DNA of 64,000 nt. It comes from an uncultured Phocaeicola sp. Its GTDB lineage: Bacteria > Bacteroidota > Bacteroidia > Bacteroidales > Bacteroidaceae. Location: the NCBI GenBank assembly GCA_944321335.1, contig CALUKX010000001.1, positions 124,001-188,000 on the forward strand, read 5' to 3'. The position numbers and the translations under genes are program-made. Positions 37,308 to 47,715 of the stretch are shown piece after piece (the first letter of the stretch is position 1; each line of letters opens with the position of its first letter). Under the pieces are notes generated by a model. That model was not told the origin of the DNA and did not search any database. It saw only the letters and a list, made by a program, of their open reading frames with translations.

Positions 37308-38150
37308 TCAGAATGGTTTACGTGCTTTCAGTTGTGAATGTTTGAACAGGTAGTAGCTGAGCCACCAGTTGAAGATAGTCAGCATGATAAAGATTACATT
37401 CAGAATACTGATGAAATGAAGTATGTTTTCCTTGCTGGTTATGATGTATGAGTTATCTAATAGAAGATCAGTTATCGGAAGTAACGAACATATTATACCA
37501 CATACAATATTGAAAGTGACGATTGCTGCAATTGTTTTCAGAAATGGGCGTTTATACCAGAAACTACCGCCTAAGACGAATAGAGAGTGGTTCCAACAGG
37601 AGAAAACAACAAAGAATAGATTGGCGGTATTGTTTGCTGGTCGGGGAATATTGTCCCAAATTTCGGGTAATGTACTTTGATAAAAGACATCCGAGACCTT
37701 GAATATGGGGATAAATAGGTATTTGCAGATTTCTGCCAGCAGTAATGCTGCAAGGAAGATGGCAAGGATACCGACAGTTACGATAAGAGCCCTTTCGATG
37801 AATTTTTCAAGTGAGGTGATGGGAAGCATCAAAAAGGCAATTTTCCCTTCTTTTGTTTTCATCGGAGACATGATGTCCGATGCTCCTGAAAGAGCTACGA
37901 TCCAAAACATTAAGCTTGTTACAATTCCAATCTTTCTACAATAACTGTCGAAAAGAAAAGCAGCGATATCCGGGCTGACGAGGTTTGATGTTGTAGCAGA
38001 TACGATGCTTCCTAGATGCACAAATAGAAAGGCTGCAAAGATTCCGATAAACAGGAAAAAATATTTTTTTCTGTTTTGGCAGATGTCGTTTCTCAGTAAT
38101 ATTCCGATCCGTCGTATGCTGAATGTTGAGTTAGTTTCCATAGATGTCAT
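37308..38150 (-). CDS. ABC transporter membrane subunit (unclassified, ABC-2-like)
   Basis: This 280-residue protein has about six membrane helices (for example FFLFIGIFAAFLFVHLG; VTVGILAIFLAALLLAEI; IAAIVTFNIVCGIICSL; ILNVIFIMLTIFNWWLS) and a basic N-terminus. It lies 3 bp after an ABC ATPase frame, so it is the probable permease of that transporter. No specific family motif is recognised. ATG 38141 is an alternative start. Substrate is unknown, but YtrA-linked transporters are often envelope-stress related. Confidence 0.75.
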   Translation of the reverse strand: MTSMETNSTFSIRRIGILLRNDICQNRKKYFFLFIGIFAAFLFVHLGSIVSATTSNLVSPDIAAFLFDSYCRKIGIVTSLMFWIVALSGASDIMSPMKTKEGKIAFLMLPITSLEKFIERALIVTVGILAIFLAALLLAEICKYLFIPIFKVSDVFYQSTLPEIWDNIPRPANNTANLFFVVFSCWNHSLFVLGGSFWYKRPFLKTIAAIVTFNIVCGIICSLLPITDLLLDNSYIITSKENILHFISILNVIFIMLTIFNWWLSYYLFKHSQLKARKPF

Positions 38151-38153
38151 ATT

Positions 38154-39001
38154 TTAGTCTGTGAATATATCGGTTAATTTCTGACGTTCTGTCAGCATGG
38201 CATTGAAAAGAAGTTCCAGATTGATCGGGCTTTCTTCTTTATACGTATTGGAATAGATTACACTATTACCCGATGTGGAAGGTTGGATGTATAAAGCGTT
38301 ATCTGTCGGCTCCTTGATACCTTGCTCACAGAACAGCAATTTTTCTGAAATGCGTTCGATAGGTTGGTCCAGCAATATTTGGCTTTGGTCGATTATGGTA
38401 ATGTGGTCCAACATCCTGTCGATATCACGTACCTGATGGGTTGAGATGATGATACTCTTGTCTTCGCTCATACAGGAGGCAATTACTTTGCGGAACTGGC
38501 TTTTGGATGGGATGTCAAGTCCGTTGGTCGGCTCGTCCATCAGAAGTAAAGGTGTGTTGGTGGCAAGGGCAAAGCACATATAGGCCTTTTTCTTCTGTCC
38601 CATTGATAATTCCTGAAGATGGATGTCTTCCGAAAGATCGAAATCCGATAGGCAGCTTTGAAGAAGTTCCCGACTGAAGTGAGGATAGAATGCTGCGTTC
38701 AGACGGATGAACTCCTTGAATTTAATGTTAGGGAGGAAAAATTCTTCCGGCACAAGACAGATGTCCGCAAGCGTTTGGGGAATCTTTTCTTAGTATCTGT
38801 CCCTTTATAGGTTATCAAGCCGGCTTTTGGGCGCAAAAGTCCGCTGATCAGATAGAAGAGGGTAGATTTCCCTGTGCCGTTTTTCCCTAACAGTCCGATA
38901 ATTTGTCCGGTAGGAAAACTCAGACTGAAGTTCTGGAAAATAGGAGTCTTCGATTTGTAACCGAAACTCAGTTTGTCAATGTTTACAAATGTTGTGTCCA
39001 T
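38154..39001 (-). pseudogene. ABC transporter ATP-binding subunit, broken by a one-base frameshift
   Basis: The two frames together make a normal ATPase of about 280 residues. The first part (39001 to about 38780) has Walker A GLLGKNGTGKST. The second has signature LSMGQKKK, Walker B LLLMDEPTNGLD and STHQVRD. The frame breaks at 38774-38780 (CCCCAAA on the coding strand). One extra C or A there restores FP(Q/K)TLADICLVPEEFFLP, the expected family sequence. Without it, translation stops after about 100 codons and both halves lack essential parts. It may be a true frameshift, a phase-variable state or a sequencing error. First gene of the operon with the permease and GntR regulator. Confidence 0.8.
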
Positions 39002-39029
39002 GTTGTAACTGTTCTTTAGTAATTGTTTT

Positions 39030-39053
39030 AGTGTATTAGTTTAATAGTACACT
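39030..39053. promoter_or_regulatory. Candidate GntR/YtrA operator
   Basis: AGTGTA (39030-39035), 12 bases, TACACT (39048-39053), with further internal TA/TA symmetry. It covers the predicted transcription start of the ABC/GntR operon, directly downstream of the -7 box. Confidence 0.7.
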
Positions 39054-39054
39054 G

Positions 39055-39062
39055 CAAATGTA
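39055..39062 (-). promoter_or_regulatory. -7 box of the ABC transporter/GntR operon
   Basis: TACATTTG on the minus strand matches TAnnTTTG, about 55 bp before the ATPase start and next to the operator palindrome. Confidence 0.7.
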
Positions 39063-39322
39063 TGGTTTCTTTTCATATTAACAAAGAAAAAGGAGGAAAA
39101 TTTATGGAATAATGCAATTTTAGATAAAAAGCATTCCGGAAAAACATGACATAGATGTGTCAGTAATATCAGTGTATGTGGTAATTAGTCTTAAGAAAAT
39201 GGCTGGAGCTCTGTCAGATTGTCAGCCTGGTGCTCTATGGCACACTTTTAGCTGAATGATTTTCGCTTGCCGAGGGCAAGCTTTCCGATTGATACAATAT
39301 AAATATATAAAATATAAGAACT
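39063..39322. other. Regulatory region upstream of groES-groEL
   Basis: No gene is seen. It lacks a TAnnTTTG box on the plus strand and a CIRCE-like repeat. It holds a palindrome TGACA-N6-TGTCA (39147-39162), three copies of TGTCAG (39158, 39212, 39220) and a hairpin GCTTGCC-GAG-GGCAAGC (39265-39281) in the probable leader, about 40 bp before the ATG. Confidence 0.5.
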
Positions 39323-39595
39323 ATGAACATTAAACCATTAGCAGACAGAGTCTTGATTCTTCCGGCTCCTGCAGAAGAAAAAACAATTGGTGGTATCATT
39401 ATTCCGGATACAGCAAAGGAAAAACCATTGCAGGGTAAAGTTGTTGCCGTTGGTCACGGTACTAAGGACGAAGAAATGGTCCTGAAAGTAGGTGATACAG
39501 TATTGTATGGTAAATATTCCGGTACTGAAATCGAGTACGAAGGAGAAAAGTATTTGATGATGCGTCAGAGCGACGTTTTGGCAGTACTTGGATAA
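39323..39595 (+). CDS. groES: Co-chaperonin GroES
   Basis: This 90-residue protein caps the GroEL cage during protein folding. It begins [12 protein letters not shown] and has the mobile-loop region [18 protein letters not shown] and the C-terminal strand [18 protein letters not shown]. Length is typical. It is followed by groEL after 42 bp, in the usual operon order. Confidence 0.98.
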   Translation: MNIKPLADRVLILPAPAEEKTIGGIIIPDTAKEKPLQGKVVAVGHGTKDEEMVLKVGDTVLYGKYSGTEIEYEGEKYLMMRQSDVLAVLG

Positions 39596-39619
39596 TTTAA
39601 TGTAGAATTAGTTAATTAA

Positions 39620-41275
<1,656 letters not shown>

Positions 41276-41311
41276 TCCTTCCCAAAACTACATAAATAAA
41301 TTAAGATAATG

Positions 41312-41346
41312 CTCCCGGTCGATTTGGTTCGGCCGGGAGTTTTTTT
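41312..41346 (+). terminator. Terminator of groES-groEL
   Basis: CTCCCGGTCG pairs with CGGCCGGGAG (one G-T pair), followed by seven T. The next gene starts only 13 bp later. Confidence 0.9.
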
Positions 41347-41359
41347 GTTCTAAAATGTA

Positions 41360-43235
41360 ATGAAAAAACGACATATTCTCTTATCTCTTCTTACAATCTT
41401 TCTGTCAATAAACAGTACATTCTCCGAAAACAAGGCCGTACCCTTAGATACAATACTCGAGCGCTATTACAATCAAGCGGCAGAAGCAATGTCAAATGGG
41501 ATTTATGACTCTGCACAACACTATTTCAACCAAGCATTCGCCCAAAAGGGGGTAATAGCAAACTATATCCTATATTATTGAATGAAGAAGCAACCCTCGA
41601 TATTTACACCGGCAATTATGAAAGTGCACTACAAAAGAAAATCAGAATGCTCGTATATCTTCCACAGATAGAAGATATGGAAACGCATGTCAGCGTATAC
41701 AATGACTTAGGAATCCTCTATCGTAGAAAAAATGATAACGATTCCACAATTTACTACTACAATCATGCCTTGGATGCTGCCATGAAGCTAAAAGACGAAA
41801 GCTGGCTGGCTAGCCTCAACCTCAACATAGGTATATTTTATTTCAATTTGAAAAAAACACAATTGGCCGACCAATACATCGAACAAGCCGTAAAACATGT
41901 ACAGAAAATGGATGACCCCTATACAGAACTCTGTACATGGCAGATACGTTCGGTCGTCAAATCCGAGCTCAAAGAAGACAGTGAAGCACTTCAGTCTATC
42001 CGAAAAGCTTGCAGTATTGCTACTCAATCAGAAAATCCAGACTGGCAGATACGATGTATTCCTAGTCTTACACGCTACTTTGACAAAAAGAAACAGCAAG
42101 ACTCCGTCCGGTTCTATATCGATAAAGGCAATGAACTGATCAAACAACTGCCATCCCAATCAATAGGAGTCTTCGGATTCATTCAGAGCAGATCATCCTA
42201 TAACTTCAACAATGGAAATTACAAAGAGGCATTGAAAGACTTTATCTATCTCAAACAGACTTCCTATTCCGGTATAACCCCTTCCATCTTATATAAAGAC
42301 ATGGCTGTATGCTATCAACAATTGGGAAATTATCCTCAAGCCTATTCCTATATGGACAGTGCCAGAATATTTACTGATTCATTGGGACAACAGGAACTTA
42401 CAAAGAAAATGGCCGAATTGAATGAAAAGTTCAAGAACCAGGAACAGAAACTTGAAATAGTCTCACTCCATGAAAAGAATCAAGCACAACATATTGTTAT
42501 CATGAAGATTATTACAGTAGCCGTGATTCTATTATCCTTCTTAATTATATATGTATTTTATTTACACAACAAAAAGAAACATGCGCTGGCAAAAGTTGAA
42601 AAGTTACAGAAAGAAAAAGAACTTGCAGAGGCGAAAAAATACATCGAAGGGTTGGAAAACGAACGCAAGCGGTTGGCTAAGGAACTGCATGACGGCATTG
42701 CCAATGACCTTTTAGGCTTACAATTCATGCTTGACATTTCGGATAAGCAACAACTAAACAAAGTTCTGAATATGGTAAACGAAATAAGGGAGCATACACG
42801 ACAAATATCACATGAACTTATGCCTCCCGAATTCAAACAGTTTAACCTCAATGATATCCTTACCAATTACCTAAGACAAGCTGCCCGCTATAGCGGATTG
42901 TCAATCCAATATGATCCTCAACCGGATATTGACTGGAAACAAATTCCTGAAGAAACATCATACGAAATCTACCGCATCATACAGGAATTGATTACCAATA
43001 CAATAAAACATTCCACTGCAACCCAAATAGCCATTAATCTGAACACAAGGAGGATAACAAGAATTATATACTTACATATACCGATAACGGAAAACAACCA
43101 GAAAAAATGTCATCATCCGATGGAATCGGAAGTCGGACCATCGAAGACAGAGCACGATCCATCGGAGCGAAATATAAAGTTACGGCAAATAAAGAGAGGT
43201 ATTTATTCACATTACAATTCTGTGAGAAGGAATAA
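41360..43235 (+). pseudogene. Sensor histidine kinase (TPR repeats, HisKA_3 type) with two frameshifts
   Basis: Read with two one-base corrections, this is a kinase of about 625 residues: signal peptide (MKKRHILLSLLTIFLSINSTFS), TPR-like repeats, a membrane helix (IVIMKIITVAVILLSFLIIYVFYL), a HisKA_3 box with His in KELHDGIANDLLG, and an ATPase domain. Break 1 is at 41544-41552 (AAAAGGGGG), where one extra base restores AQKGGNSKLYPILLNEE. Break 2 is at 43047-43050 (AAGG), where one extra A restores KEDNKNYILTYTDNG and the GIGSRTIEDRA box up to a TAA at 43233-43235. As written, the kinase lacks its export signal and nucleotide-binding end. It precedes a LuxR-type response regulator. Confidence 0.78.
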
Positions 43236-43317
43236 AATCGTGTCACCTAAAATAGTGATTTTTCCTGCTAAAATGATTTTATTCTCTCCCAAGATTCAGT
43301 GAATCCTAAATTCTATT

Positions 43318-43325
43318 TAGATTTG
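43318..43325 (+). promoter_or_regulatory. -7 box of the response regulator gene
   Basis: TAGATTTG matches TAnnTTTG, 19 bp before the ATG. It suggests the regulator can be expressed without the kinase gene. The -33 box is unclear. Confidence 0.55.
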
Positions 43326-43343
43326 TAATCAATCATTAAATCT

Positions 43344-43979
43344 ATGAGTAAAGACATCTTTCACATTTTAGCGGTTGACGATCATCCTATAGTTTTAGAA
43401 GGAATACTTACCATCTTGAATCAACAGGAAAGTCTGACGTGCTCGGGCATATCAGACATATCCAAACTCCCTTCATTATTGAACAGGAGTAGATTCGACA
43501 TGTACCTTCTTGACTTGGAATACCCTCAATGTGACGGAATAGCTCTTATCCAACAAATAAGAAAAGTAGATCCCAAAGGCCGTATACTTATCTATAGTAT
43601 GCATGATGAGCCGTGGGTACTTGCCAAACTTTGCAACCTGAATATCAACGGATTCGTAGTAAAAAATGCCCCCACCAGGCAATTGGTAGCTGCCATTGAC
43701 AGTATCCGCAACGGGCAAGATTTCTTTACGCCAGATATCTACGAATTCATTCATAAGAAAGATACCCTGCACATACCGCACAATGGGAATATATTCGACC
43801 TATCGGAACGTGAAATAGAGGTACTGAAATACCTGGCCCAAGGATATAGTACAGAGAAGATTGCTGAAAAACTATTTTTGAGCAAAAACACCATCCAGAC
43901 CTATCGCAAAAGACTGATGATAAAGCTCCAAGCCAAGAATGTTGCAGAGGCTATCATGAAAGGAAAGGATTGGCTGTAA
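43344..43979 (+). CDS. NarL/LuxR-family response regulator
   Basis: This 211-residue DNA-binding regulator has a receiver domain with acidic pocket Asp12-Asp13 and phospho-acceptor Asp57 (MYLLDLEYP), and Lys in FVVKNAP. The C-terminal LuxR helix-turn-helix is LSEREIEVLKYLAQGYSTEKIAEKLFLSKNTIQTYRKR (abridged as LSEREIEVLKYLA...TIQTYRKR). It would pair with the adjacent kinase, which is frameshifted here, but is itself intact and has a possible own promoter. Target genes are unknown. Confidence 0.92.
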   Translation: MSKDIFHILAVDDHPIVLEGILTILNQQESLTCSGISDISKLPSLLNRSRFDMYLLDLEYPQCDGIALIQQIRKVDPKGRILIYSMHDEPWVLAKLCNLNINGFVVKNAPTRQLVAAIDSIRNGQDFFTPDIYEFIHKKDTLHIPHNGNIFDLSEREIEVLKYLAQGYSTEKIAEKLFLSKNTIQTYRKRLMIKLQAKNVAEAIMKGKDWL

Positions 43980-43998
43980 AGAACATGTGATAAAGCGA

Positions 43999-44050
43999 AT
44001 TCCCCCTCAATGTCCGTATAATAAGACACTGAGGGGGAATAATTTTTATT
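43999..44050 (+). terminator. Terminator of the kinase/response regulator unit
   Basis: A 16-bp stem with one mismatch (43999-44014 with 44025-44040), followed by AATTTTTATT. Confidence 0.88.
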
Positions 44051-44255
44051 ATAGTGGAAACACTTAGAATGTAGTTCATAATAATACTTTTAAGGGTTTG
44101 ATTATCAAAAATACATAAATTACTCCATATTTTGGACTATTTGATTAAATAAATCCCGATTATTGAATCTTAGTGTATATTTTTCTTTTTTATCAGTTCT
44201 AAAGGAGGTATAATGAAGTTTTTATTGTATCTTGTAATAGTAAAAAGTATAGTAT

Positions 44256-44723
44256 ATGACAAAAGAAGAATTGATGCGTAAGGCTATCGAACTTTCAGTG
44301 CAGAATGTTGCTGAAGGTGGTGGACCTTTCGGAGCTGTAATAGCTCGTGATGGTGAAATTGTGGCAACTGGGGTAAATAGGGTAACACCGGATTGTGATC
44401 CGACAGCTCATGCGGAGGTAAGTGCAATCCGTGCGGCTGCCCTGAAACTGGGTACTTTCGATTTGAGCGGCTGTGAGATATACACTTCCTGCGAACCTTG
44501 TCCGATGTGTCTGGGTGCAATCTATTGGGCGCATCTTGACAGAATGTATTATGGAAATAGCAAGAAGGATGCAGCGGCAATCGGTTTCGATGATGCCTTT
44601 ATTTATGATGAAATTGATTTGAAGCCTGAATATCGCAAACTTCATTCGGAAGTATTGTTGCCGGAAGAAGCTATCAAGGCTTTCAAGGATTGGGAGGCGA
44701 AATCGGATAAAGTGGAATATTGA
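44256..44723 (+). CDS. Guanine deaminase-like nucleoside deaminase (GuaD type)
   Basis: This 155-residue zinc enzyme is predicted to convert guanine to xanthine. Zinc ligands are His52 (PTAHAEV) and Cys82/Cys85 (SCEPCPMCLGA), and Glu54 is the catalytic proton shuttle. The regions GGPFGAVI, GFDDAFIYDEID and the ending DKVEY closely resemble the small GuaD of Bacillus rather than tRNA adenosine deaminase. A related deaminase activity cannot be excluded. A short frame with an AGGAGGT site overlaps its start. Confidence 0.82.
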   Translation: MTKEELMRKAIELSVQNVAEGGGPFGAVIARDGEIVATGVNRVTPDCDPTAHAEVSAIRAAALKLGTFDLSGCEIYTSCEPCPMCLGAIYWAHLDRMYYGNSKKDAAAIGFDDAFIYDEIDLKPEYRKLHSEVLLPEEAIKAFKDWEAKSDKVEY

Positions 44724-44729
44724 TAAATA

Positions 44730-44759
44730 AAAAGAGGTTGCAGAACTGCAACCTCTTTT
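44730..44759. terminator. Bidirectional terminator between the deaminase and small-protein genes
   Basis: A perfect 14-bp stem with a two-base loop (44730-44743, 44746-44759), with A and T runs on either side so that it works in both directions. Confidence 0.92.
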
Positions 44760-44807
44760 TACTTTGGGTTATACTTACATTTTCATTGCTTTCTCAATAG
44801 AGAGCGG

Positions 44808-44897
44808 TTAGCCTTTGTAACCGTACATGATTGCTGCATTGATTTCAATTGCTCTTTTCAATTCTCTCAAAACATTCATAAACTTTTTCATTTTCAT
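44808..44897 (-). CDS. Small protein of 29 residues, unknown function
   Basis: The minus strand encodes MKMKKFMNVLRELKRAIEIN followed by nine more residues ending MYGYKG, then TAA. It is basic and amphipathic in its first two thirds. Support for it being real: an exact -7 box (TAATTTTG, 44961-44954) about 57 bp before the ATG, an orderly leader, and a shared strong terminator after it. The frame fills most of an otherwise gene-free gap of 347 bp. ATG 44891 is an alternative start. I do not recognise a family. Confidence 0.65.
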   Translation of the reverse strand: MKMKKFMNVLRELKRAIEINAAIMYGYKG

Positions 44898-44953
44898 TTT
44901 CTCTTTTAGTCGTTGTTAAATTCAGTCTTTCTGTGTTTTTATGTTTTACGACA

Positions 44954-44961
44954 CAAAATTA
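44954..44961 (-). promoter_or_regulatory. -7 box upstream of the 29-residue protein
   Basis: TAATTTTG on the minus strand matches TAnnTTTG. The -33 box is not clear. Confidence 0.6.
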
Positions 44962-45070
44962 CGGTTTTGAGAGATGTTTTATATGTTATATAATATGTTT
45001 TTTACAAAAATTATGAATTTCTTGACTTATGTCAAGTTGCTGAAATGGTTTGAGAGGAAAAGGTATTAAT

Positions 45071-45574
45071 TTAGAATTTCAGACGTTTGAATTCATTCGA
45101 AAAGTTAGGCGTGAAGATGCCGGTTTCCAATTTTTCTCTGATTTCATCGAGTGACCAGAACCGCCCTCCATCCAATTCTTCGCTCGGTGTCACCGGTCCG
45201 TCGTAAGTGGTACGGAAACAGAATACCAGTTCCTTTTCTCTGTAGGATTCAAATATATAATGTGTTATTTGTTCAGGGATGAAATCTGTGATTCCAAGTT
45301 CTTCTTTCACTTCACGTTTCAAGGCCATTTCAACGCTTTCCCCCAAGTCGATATGACCTCCCACTGCAGTGTCCCATTTGCCGGGCTGGATATCTTTCCA
45401 TTCCGGACGTTTCTGCAAATATAGTTCGCCTTTACTATTGAATACATGCAGATGTACTACGGGATGCAATAATTTACTGCCGTTATGACATTCCCCTCGG
45501 GTTGCAGCTCCTGTAATGTTTCCGTCTTCATCTACAATGGGGAACATTTCTTCACTATTATCTTTCATATTCAT
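45071..45574 (-). CDS. NUDIX hydrolase
   Basis: This 167-residue protein has a full Nudix box: GGHIDLGESVEMALKREVKEELG (abridged G-x5-E-x7-REVKEELG) at about residues 69-91, preceded by LYLQKRPEWKDIQPGKWDTAVGG. The overall form (DEDGNITGAATRGECHNGSKLLHPVVHLHVF) resembles isopentenyl-diphosphate isomerase-like Nudix proteins, but the substrate is not predictable. The first ATG lies only about 8 bases after the predicted transcription start, so the ATG at 45568 may be used instead. Confidence 0.88.
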   Translation of the reverse strand: MNMKDNSEEMFPIVDEDGNITGAATRGECHNGSKLLHPVVHLHVFNSKGELYLQKRPEWKDIQPGKWDTAVGGHIDLGESVEMALKREVKEELGITDFIPEQITHYIFESYREKELVFCFRTTYDGPVTPSEELDGGRFWSLDEIREKLETGIFTPNFSNEFKRLKF

Positions 45575-45588
45575 TTGGATTTATAGTG

Positions 45589-45596
45589 CAAAGATA
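45589..45596 (-). promoter_or_regulatory. -7 box of the NUDIX gene
   Basis: TATCTTTG on the minus strand, an exact TAnnTTTG match, very close to the first ATG. Confidence 0.65.
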
Positions 45597-45616
45597 GGGA
45601 ATCTATGAACAAAAAA

Positions 45617-45655
45617 TACCATCCGTCTTGAAAGTTACTTTCTGGACGGATGGTA
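45617..45655 (-). terminator. Terminator of the DUF349 gene
   Basis: TACCATCCGTC (45617-45627) pairs with GACGGATGGTA (45645-45655), with an inner GAAAG/CTTTC stem. Six T follow on the minus strand. Confidence 0.88.
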
Positions 45656-45685
45656 ATATATTGCTTATGGATTCGGATTGTTGGA

Positions 45686-47491
45686 TCAAGCCGATTCTTC
45701 TATCTTTTCATCGATAGCTGCAATTTTTTTCAGAACCAGTTCCATATCACTTCTCAACCGTTCAATCTTGCGGTTGATTTCAATAACTAAAGTATTTCCT
45801 TTCTTAGAAGAAGCCGAAAGGAATCCGAGGTTATTTTCATATGTGTGGATATCGTTCTTCAAACCTTCATAGGTGCGTACAAGCTTTTCCCGGTCGCGAT
45901 ATAAATTGTCTGCCTTACTTAAACCCGATTTGAAATTGCTGAGTTTCTTTTCACTGGCAGAAATGTTCAGTTTATCGAACAACTTGTCTATCATGCCGTG
46001 GAATTCGTTATACATACGGTCTTTTTCTTTGAACGGTACATGACCGATAGCGTTCCAATCTTTCATCAGGTCCTTTACTTGTTGAGCTGTAGCATTATCG
46101 GTTGTTCCGGCAGCATCTATAGCGGCAAGCTGTTTGATGATTTCCTCTTTCTTGGCCATGTTTTCCAATTCAACCGAACGTTGTGAGTTGGTTGCCTTGT
46201 TTTTCTGGGCGAAGAAATAATCGCAAGCACCGATAAATCGTTTCCATACCGCATCCGAATGTTTTTTCGCTACCGGACCGATAGTTTTCCATTCCTTCTG
46301 AAGTTTGGTAAGGATTTCAGCCGTTGCTTTCCAATCGGTACTGTCTTTTAGAGATTCTGCTTTTTCGCACAATGCTTTTTTCTTCTCCAGATTGGCAGCC
46401 ATGCTTTCCTTTACGGATTTGAAGAACGCGGCCTTTCTTCTGAAGAATTCGTCACAAGCAGCTCGGAAACGTTCGAAAATCTTCACATTCATTTTCTGTG
46501 GAGCGTAGCCGATGGTTTTCCATTTTGCCTGCAATGCCAGAATTTCCTGGGTCTTGTCTTCCCAGTCCTGGAATGTCTTGAAGGTATCGTATTCCATTGC
46601 TTCAGCAATTTCGCAGATAACTGTTTTCTGGTCAAGGTTGTTCTGTTCCTTTTCCTTCAGCATTTCGAAGTGTTGCTGGTGGCGACGGTTTACGACTGTA
46701 GATGCAGCTTTGAAGCGTGCCCAGACACTTTCCCGTAAATCTTTAGCTACCGGACCGATGCTACGGAATTCCTGATGTAATTTCTGTAGTTGATGGAAGG
46801 CGGAGACTACATCGGGCTCATCCGCCAGTTTTTCAGCTGCTTCACATAAATGTTGCTTCAGTTCCAGATTCTTTCTGAAGTCATATTCACGGAATTCGTT
46901 GTTCAGCTTTACCATGTCATAAAACTTTTCAGTATATAACTGGTAACTTTTCCATAATTCGGTGACCTTGCCTACAGGAACTTGCTTGATTTCATTCCAT
47001 TCCTGTTGCAGCTGCTTGAATTCATTATATATTTTGCCTGTATCTTCTGTGGTTTCTGCCAAAGCTTTCATCTTTTCCAGAATTTCCAGCTTTTTCTTAA
47101 GATTGGCTTCTTTTTCCTGTTCAAGTTCTGCAGCCATAGCGCTACGTTTTTCTTTGATGGAATTCATCACATCTTTAAACGCTCCTTCCAATGGATCTGG
47201 GGTAGGAGTGAAATCATCAGCATTTCCACCTGCTTCAATAAACTTCTTTTTAGCTGCTTCTTGTTCTGCCTTATGAAGTTTGTAGAAAGTTTGTTTTAGT
47301 AAGTCAATTTCCTGTTTGTCTGCGTTGCATGCGTTTTCATTGATTTCTGATAAACGTTCGATTACCTCTTGCTGGGTTTGTTTAGGAGCATACGTAATAT
47401 TTTCAGAACTTTCAATAGTTGGGACCGAAGTTTCAGGAGTAGCTTCCGGTATAACTTCAGTTAGTGAGCGATTTGTTTCATTTACTTCCAT
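45686..47491 (-). CDS. DUF349 repeat protein
   Basis: This 601-residue cytoplasmic protein is almost all charged helix. It has about five DUF349 units, each centred on a W/F-x-x-I-G/K-x-V/A-P-like core: LQQEWNEIKQVP, LHQEFRSIGPVAK, LQAKWKTIGYAPQ, LQKEWKTIGPVAK, LMKDWNAIGHVPF. The N-terminus (about 1-55) is low-complexity and rich in Glu, Thr and Pro, and a coiled coil closes the C-terminus. The function of the family is not established. It is a single gene with its own terminator. Confidence 0.88.
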   Translation of the reverse strand: MEVNETNRSLTEVIPEATPETSVPTIESSENITYAPKQTQQEVIERLSEINENACNADKQEIDLLKQTFYKLHKAEQEAAKKKFIEAGGNADDFTPTPDPLEGAFKDVMNSIKEKRSAMAAELEQEKEANLKKKLEILEKMKALAETTEDTGKIYNEFKQLQQEWNEIKQVPVGKVTELWKSYQLYTEKFYDMVKLNNEFREYDFRKNLELKQHLCEAAEKLADEPDVVSAFHQLQKLHQEFRSIGPVAKDLRESVWARFKAASTVVNRRHQQHFEMLKEKEQNNLDQKTVICEIAEAMEYDTFKTFQDWEDKTQEILALQAKWKTIGYAPQKMNVKIFERFRAACDEFFRRKAAFFKSVKESMAANLEKKKALCEKAESLKDSTDWKATAEILTKLQKEWKTIGPVAKKHSDAVWKRFIGACDYFFAQKNKATNSQRSVELENMAKKEEIIKQLAAIDAAGTTDNATAQQVKDLMKDWNAIGHVPFKEKDRMYNEFHGMIDKLFDKLNISASEKKLSNFKSGLSKADNLYRDREKLVRTYEGLKNDIHTYENNLGFLSASSKKGNTLVIEINRKIERLRSDMELVLKKIAAIDEKIEESA

Positions 47492-47652
47492 CGTATCTAG
47501 ATTTTAAAGACTTAACATGGTTATAGTACTTCATTGAGTACAAAATAAACGAATAAAATTTGATTTTCATATTTTTTTGCTAAGTATTTTATGGGGAAAT
47601 GATAAAAAAGTTATTGATGGTTAAGTGGTTTGGAGTAAAAAGATATAATAAA

Positions 47653-47689
47653 TCCCCAATCGTGTCTACGGGAAGAAGACGATTGGGGA
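47653..47689 (-). terminator. Terminator after mgtE
   Basis: TCCCCAATCG (47653-47662) pairs exactly with CGATTGGGGA (47680-47689). An A/T-rich stretch follows on the minus strand. Confidence 0.75.
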
Positions 47690-47715
47690 ATATCGATAGA
47701 TTGGAAATATTCTGA

